A DNA stretch of 64,000 bases from Hormiphora californensis. Taxonomy: Eukaryota; Ctenophora; Tentaculata; Cydippida; Pleurobrachiidae. Positions 51,873 through 64,000 of the stretch are shown here, piece by piece; within the stretch, counting starts at the first letter, position 1, and every line of letters starts with the position of its first letter. A program made the position numbers and the translations under genes. Below the pieces are notes generated by a model. It was not told where the DNA came from. It was given only the letters and a program-made list of their open reading frames with translations, and did not search any database. The DNA lies in NCBI GenBank assembly GCA_020137815.1, contig CM035350.1:7079447-7143446 (forward strand), read 5' to 3'.

Positions 51873-54800
51873 CCTCCGGGGAAAACGCTAAAACGAGAGA
51901 GGTATATTAGGAGGAAATATATTAGGAGGAAATATCAATCAAGGGGTATATTAGGAGGAATAACAACGCTAAGCCTAAAACCAGAAGAGTGGGAAGTTTA
52001 GGATTAGGAAATACCAACACTAAATCAAGAAGGTTTAGGGGGAAATAACAACAACAATAATTATCAAATAGAAGCTGTTTTACAGCTTAGGACAGTCATG
52101 AAACATCGTATTACACAACTCCAGAGCTGGCTGACCTGTTCTGTATCACTTGATGGTATTGAATGTGGCACGCTGCAGCTATACACACACACTATAATGG
52201 GTGAGCGAATTGTAAGAGGATGCCCCCACCATCTTTACACACGTGGAGTGTGTGCAATTTGGGCAATTATCTTGGGGTAACCGGCCCCTTCACAAAAGAT
52301 GCAGCCCCTTTGCTTCCCGGTGCAATTGCTAGTAGGTGTGGGGCCGATAATTATCATGTCCAGATATCACGAAATAATGAAGGAGAGATAGTGTGGAAAT
52401 CATCACGAAATAATGAATAGGAGAGAGCGGGGACCACATAATCGGTTCATTATAATCGGGCAATTATAATTAACTAATTCGCTACTAAGAAGAGTGTGAG
52501 AGAAAGAGAGAGGAATTCACACTTAGCAGAAATCTTAGAATTTCAATAAACGATCCAGTTAGAGAGATCGATCGTGCGGCCACACCTGCAGCACACACCT
52601 GCCATATAGCTCACACAGAGCTCACACTGCACATTCGGAGACTAATGAAGAAGACTGCTGCCACTCAAAACAGTTTAAACGAGAGAGCAAAAGAGGTTAG
52701 AGAGTTCAGCTAGGAGACAGACCAACATGAAATGCGAAGAATAAGCACCAGGTATCAATCGATGTGATCCCTTCCTGAAGAGTGAAGCATTAATTACTGG
52801 GACGATGTTACACACACTACACACACGTCCTGTTCCACATAGAATAGATCGTATACTAGAGCACAATGGCGTCAACGAGAGGGAGAGAGAGAGAGCAAAA
52901 TATAGAGAGTGAGAGAGGGAAAGAGAGACAAAGAAAGTGTGTGTAAAAAGCAAAAAGACAATGCTTCAAGTTGTAGTTTTGTCATAAATCAACTACTCAT
53001 GAGGTTTCAGGTTACCTAATACACATACACATGTTTTACAACCCTTCATCTGACACACGCGATGTAATGCTAATAATATAGAATATAATGCTGTGTGTCC
53101 ACGCATACATCGATTCTGTCTGTTACAGCAGGATCTGCAGGATTCTATTGTCCTCAGATCATAAGGAAACTGGACAGCAACCCGCAGTGTCTGTATTTTG
53201 AACAATTGAATTTCAAAAGGTTATTGCTGTGCTGCTTGTAGTGGGAATACGGACATACGGTGTCTGAATAATACGGTATCTGACCAGCCTTGTCATGGGT
53301 TATAGACTCAGTAGAGTGACCGGTGAAGGAAATGGGAGGGTCTGGGAAAAAAGAGATAATGATGGTTTGGGAGATAATGACATGAGACTCTCATCAGTTA
53401 ATTATAGTGAAATAAGATCATTTTACATTTTAATTGCCCATTCTCTCTCCTTTTGACGATTATCCAACCCTCCTGATCTTCCTGATCACGGTTTAATTGC
53501 CCGGTAATGGGTGGTCTACTGATCAGGTTCAAACGATAAACAATACCATAGTCACAGAACAGAAAGAAAGGAGATATGGTTTCTGTATCAGAATGAAAGA
53601 TGAATTATGAAATGGTCCCTGATCATAGAGGCCCAGAGGGAGAGAGAGAGAGAGGAAGACTATGGAGAAATGGCATTTCTCTGTTAGCAGACATTTGAGC
53701 TATCATTTGAGAAGACTAACGACACAAGACTCGGCCTATACCATTCTTATATAGCTGCCCTTCAGAACAGTCTTCATTGATATCATTTATCATTCTCTCT
53801 GTTCCTCTCTTTCTCGGGAGAGGTAAACCTATTTTGTTAAAAACATGGTACACGCAGTATTATTTCTCTCCAAGTTATCACACGCGATTAGGGTTGCAGA
53901 GAGATGGATTAGAAATTGTTCCTGCTCACTGTACCCTTTTATTGGGTAGGGACCGGCCCTTACACAGCAATACCCCCCTTGCTTGCCAGTGATATTCCAT
54001 ACACACCATTGTTGTGTGGCTTGTATTGTTAATACTATTACTACTACCTGAGAGAGAGAGAGAAATGAGAGGTCAGATGAGAGGTATGCCCCTCCCGACA
54101 TGATCCTTTTAGTGAGTGCAGTCTAATTTGAAGAATCCATTTGTCATTAGATCTCTTTCAAAGATTTTCAAAGAATTTGTCCCCCACTCATCATATTATT
54201 ATAGAGCCATGATCGCGTGACGCACATGCATTCATTATCTCCCAATTTCTTTATCTGACCAATCTTTCAGAATCATCCTCCCCCATCAAGCAGCATCTTC
54301 ATCCCTAATTTGGACCTTTTCAAGCGATGCAGCCTTACTTAAATCAATTCCGAGCTCTTTATATACCATGGCAGTTGAAAGCTTGTCAGTATTTTTTGAG
54401 TACCCCTTACCCAACAATGTCAGTCTGCATTGGTCTGTCTGGCGGCGCCGACCCAATCTGGGCGCACTGAGAATCAAAACGGGGTTTGGTGGCGCCAGAC
54501 AGGTATTTTTAGGGTGAGGTTGGCTAATTCCAATGTGTATTGTATAGCCGTAACACTGTTACTAACAGCCGTGTGTGCCAGTAACGAATTGGGTATAATG
54601 AACTTATATTAATCTAGACACGCCCTGGTTGCCTTCTCAAAATACTGCCAGTAGTATTTGTTGAATAACAACTCAACAAGCCAGTATAACAACTGGATCA
54701 TACGTTTTCAGTTACTTCTACTATCACATTTCGTTCTCGATTCGTTTTAACCCTATTCTATGCGTAGTATGGAACGATACAATTCCGATCTTAGTTACAG

Positions 54801-55070
54801 ATTCATCTCAAATTTCAAGTTTTAATATGAGTCCCAGCCGCTCAATACTCAACTAGAGATTGTTATTTTGCCAACCAGTTGGTCGCTAGTTTAAACTTTC
54901 CTCTGCTCTGTTACAACCCCCCCACCCGTCACCCTGGACGTTTCCAATTCCTCAGTGATGATCCTCACCCGACCTGCACCCCGTCCCCCTTCCCACAACC
55001 CCTCACCACCATCTCTTTCTGTTATAGTTAACCTCACACCACTCTCTCTTTCTGTTATAGTTGAGGGAAG
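51873..55070. other. Intergenic between the transporter array and Slingshot
   Basis: No gene supported over 3.2 kb. Contains TATTAGGAGGAAATA repeats (about 51905-51960), a short direct repeat ATCACGAAATAATGAA (about 52365 and 52402), purine tracts, a partial MITE end near 53230 and a GGCGCC fold-back at about 54436-54506. TTTCTGTTATAG occurs twice just before the Slingshot start. Confidence 0.5.
54436..54506. mobile_element. GGCGCC fold-back MITE
   Basis: CTGTCTGGCGGCGCC faces GGCGCCAGACAG across about 45 bases. Its complement shares TTTTGATTCTCA, GCGC and GACAG blocks with the 2800-2900 copy. Confidence 0.5.

Positions 55071-64000
<8,930 letters not shown>

Overview
This is a eukaryotic, almost certainly metazoan, nuclear window. 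It has short spliceosomal introns, degenerate TTAGGG-type telomere-like tracts, and animal gene families: testican with Kazal, SPARC-EC and thyroglobulin-1 domains, Slingshot phosphatase, mu-class GST, SVOP-like transporters and ATP synthase coupling factor 6. I cannot fix the phylum. The compact genes, very abundant (CT)n tracts, many fold-back elements and several splice-acceptor-like sites just before start codons would suit a non-bilaterian animal such as a sponge, but that is a guess.

Layout. 1-10.5 kb: gene-poor repeat DNA with (AG/CT)n tracts, a TAGATAAAGAGTCC repeat field, a 2.2 kb long-TIR element (3276-5469) holding an RNA-like set of hairpins, and small MITEs. 10.5-15 kb: a ten-exon secreted testican-like gene with a MITE in intron 1. 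16.1-18.3 kb: a hierarchical palindrome built of GCCTCATGAGGC satellite, GGCAGATTCCGGCC hairpins and telomere-like sequence. 19.9-24.0 kb: three intronless mu-class GST genes. Two are a very recent tandem copy, and a 1.35 kb fold-back element sits in only one unit, so the other unit preserves the empty site. 24.3-30.8 kb: a glycerophosphodiester phosphodiesterase gene split by a full-length CR1-like LINE whose ORF1 fuses an AlkB-type 2OG-Fe(II) dioxygenase to an SGNH esterase. 31.2-32.6 kb: UBA3 with a cluster of frameshifts. 32.7-34.8 kb: mitochondrial ATP synthase coupling factor 6 carrying a roughly 400-residue EAAAA insertion. 37-51.9 kb: seven intronless SVOP-like MFS transporters, one pair a large inverted duplication, two copies frameshifted. 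55.1-64 kb: the 5' part of a Slingshot gene (nine complete exons, running off the window). Its 5.1 kb intron contains, on the opposite strand, a PIM-like kinase reading frame and a second long low-complexity reading frame.

The GST3, GDPD, UBA3 and ATP5PF genes are all on the plus strand with short gaps (about 245, 228 after removing a MITE, and 105 bp). Most have a pyrimidine-AG acceptor just before the ATG, which would fit 5'-UTR introns or spliced-leader trans-splicing of a polycistron. This is inference only. The strongest candidates for something undescribed are the AlkB-SGNH LINE ORF1 and the EAAAA-expanded coupling factor 6.
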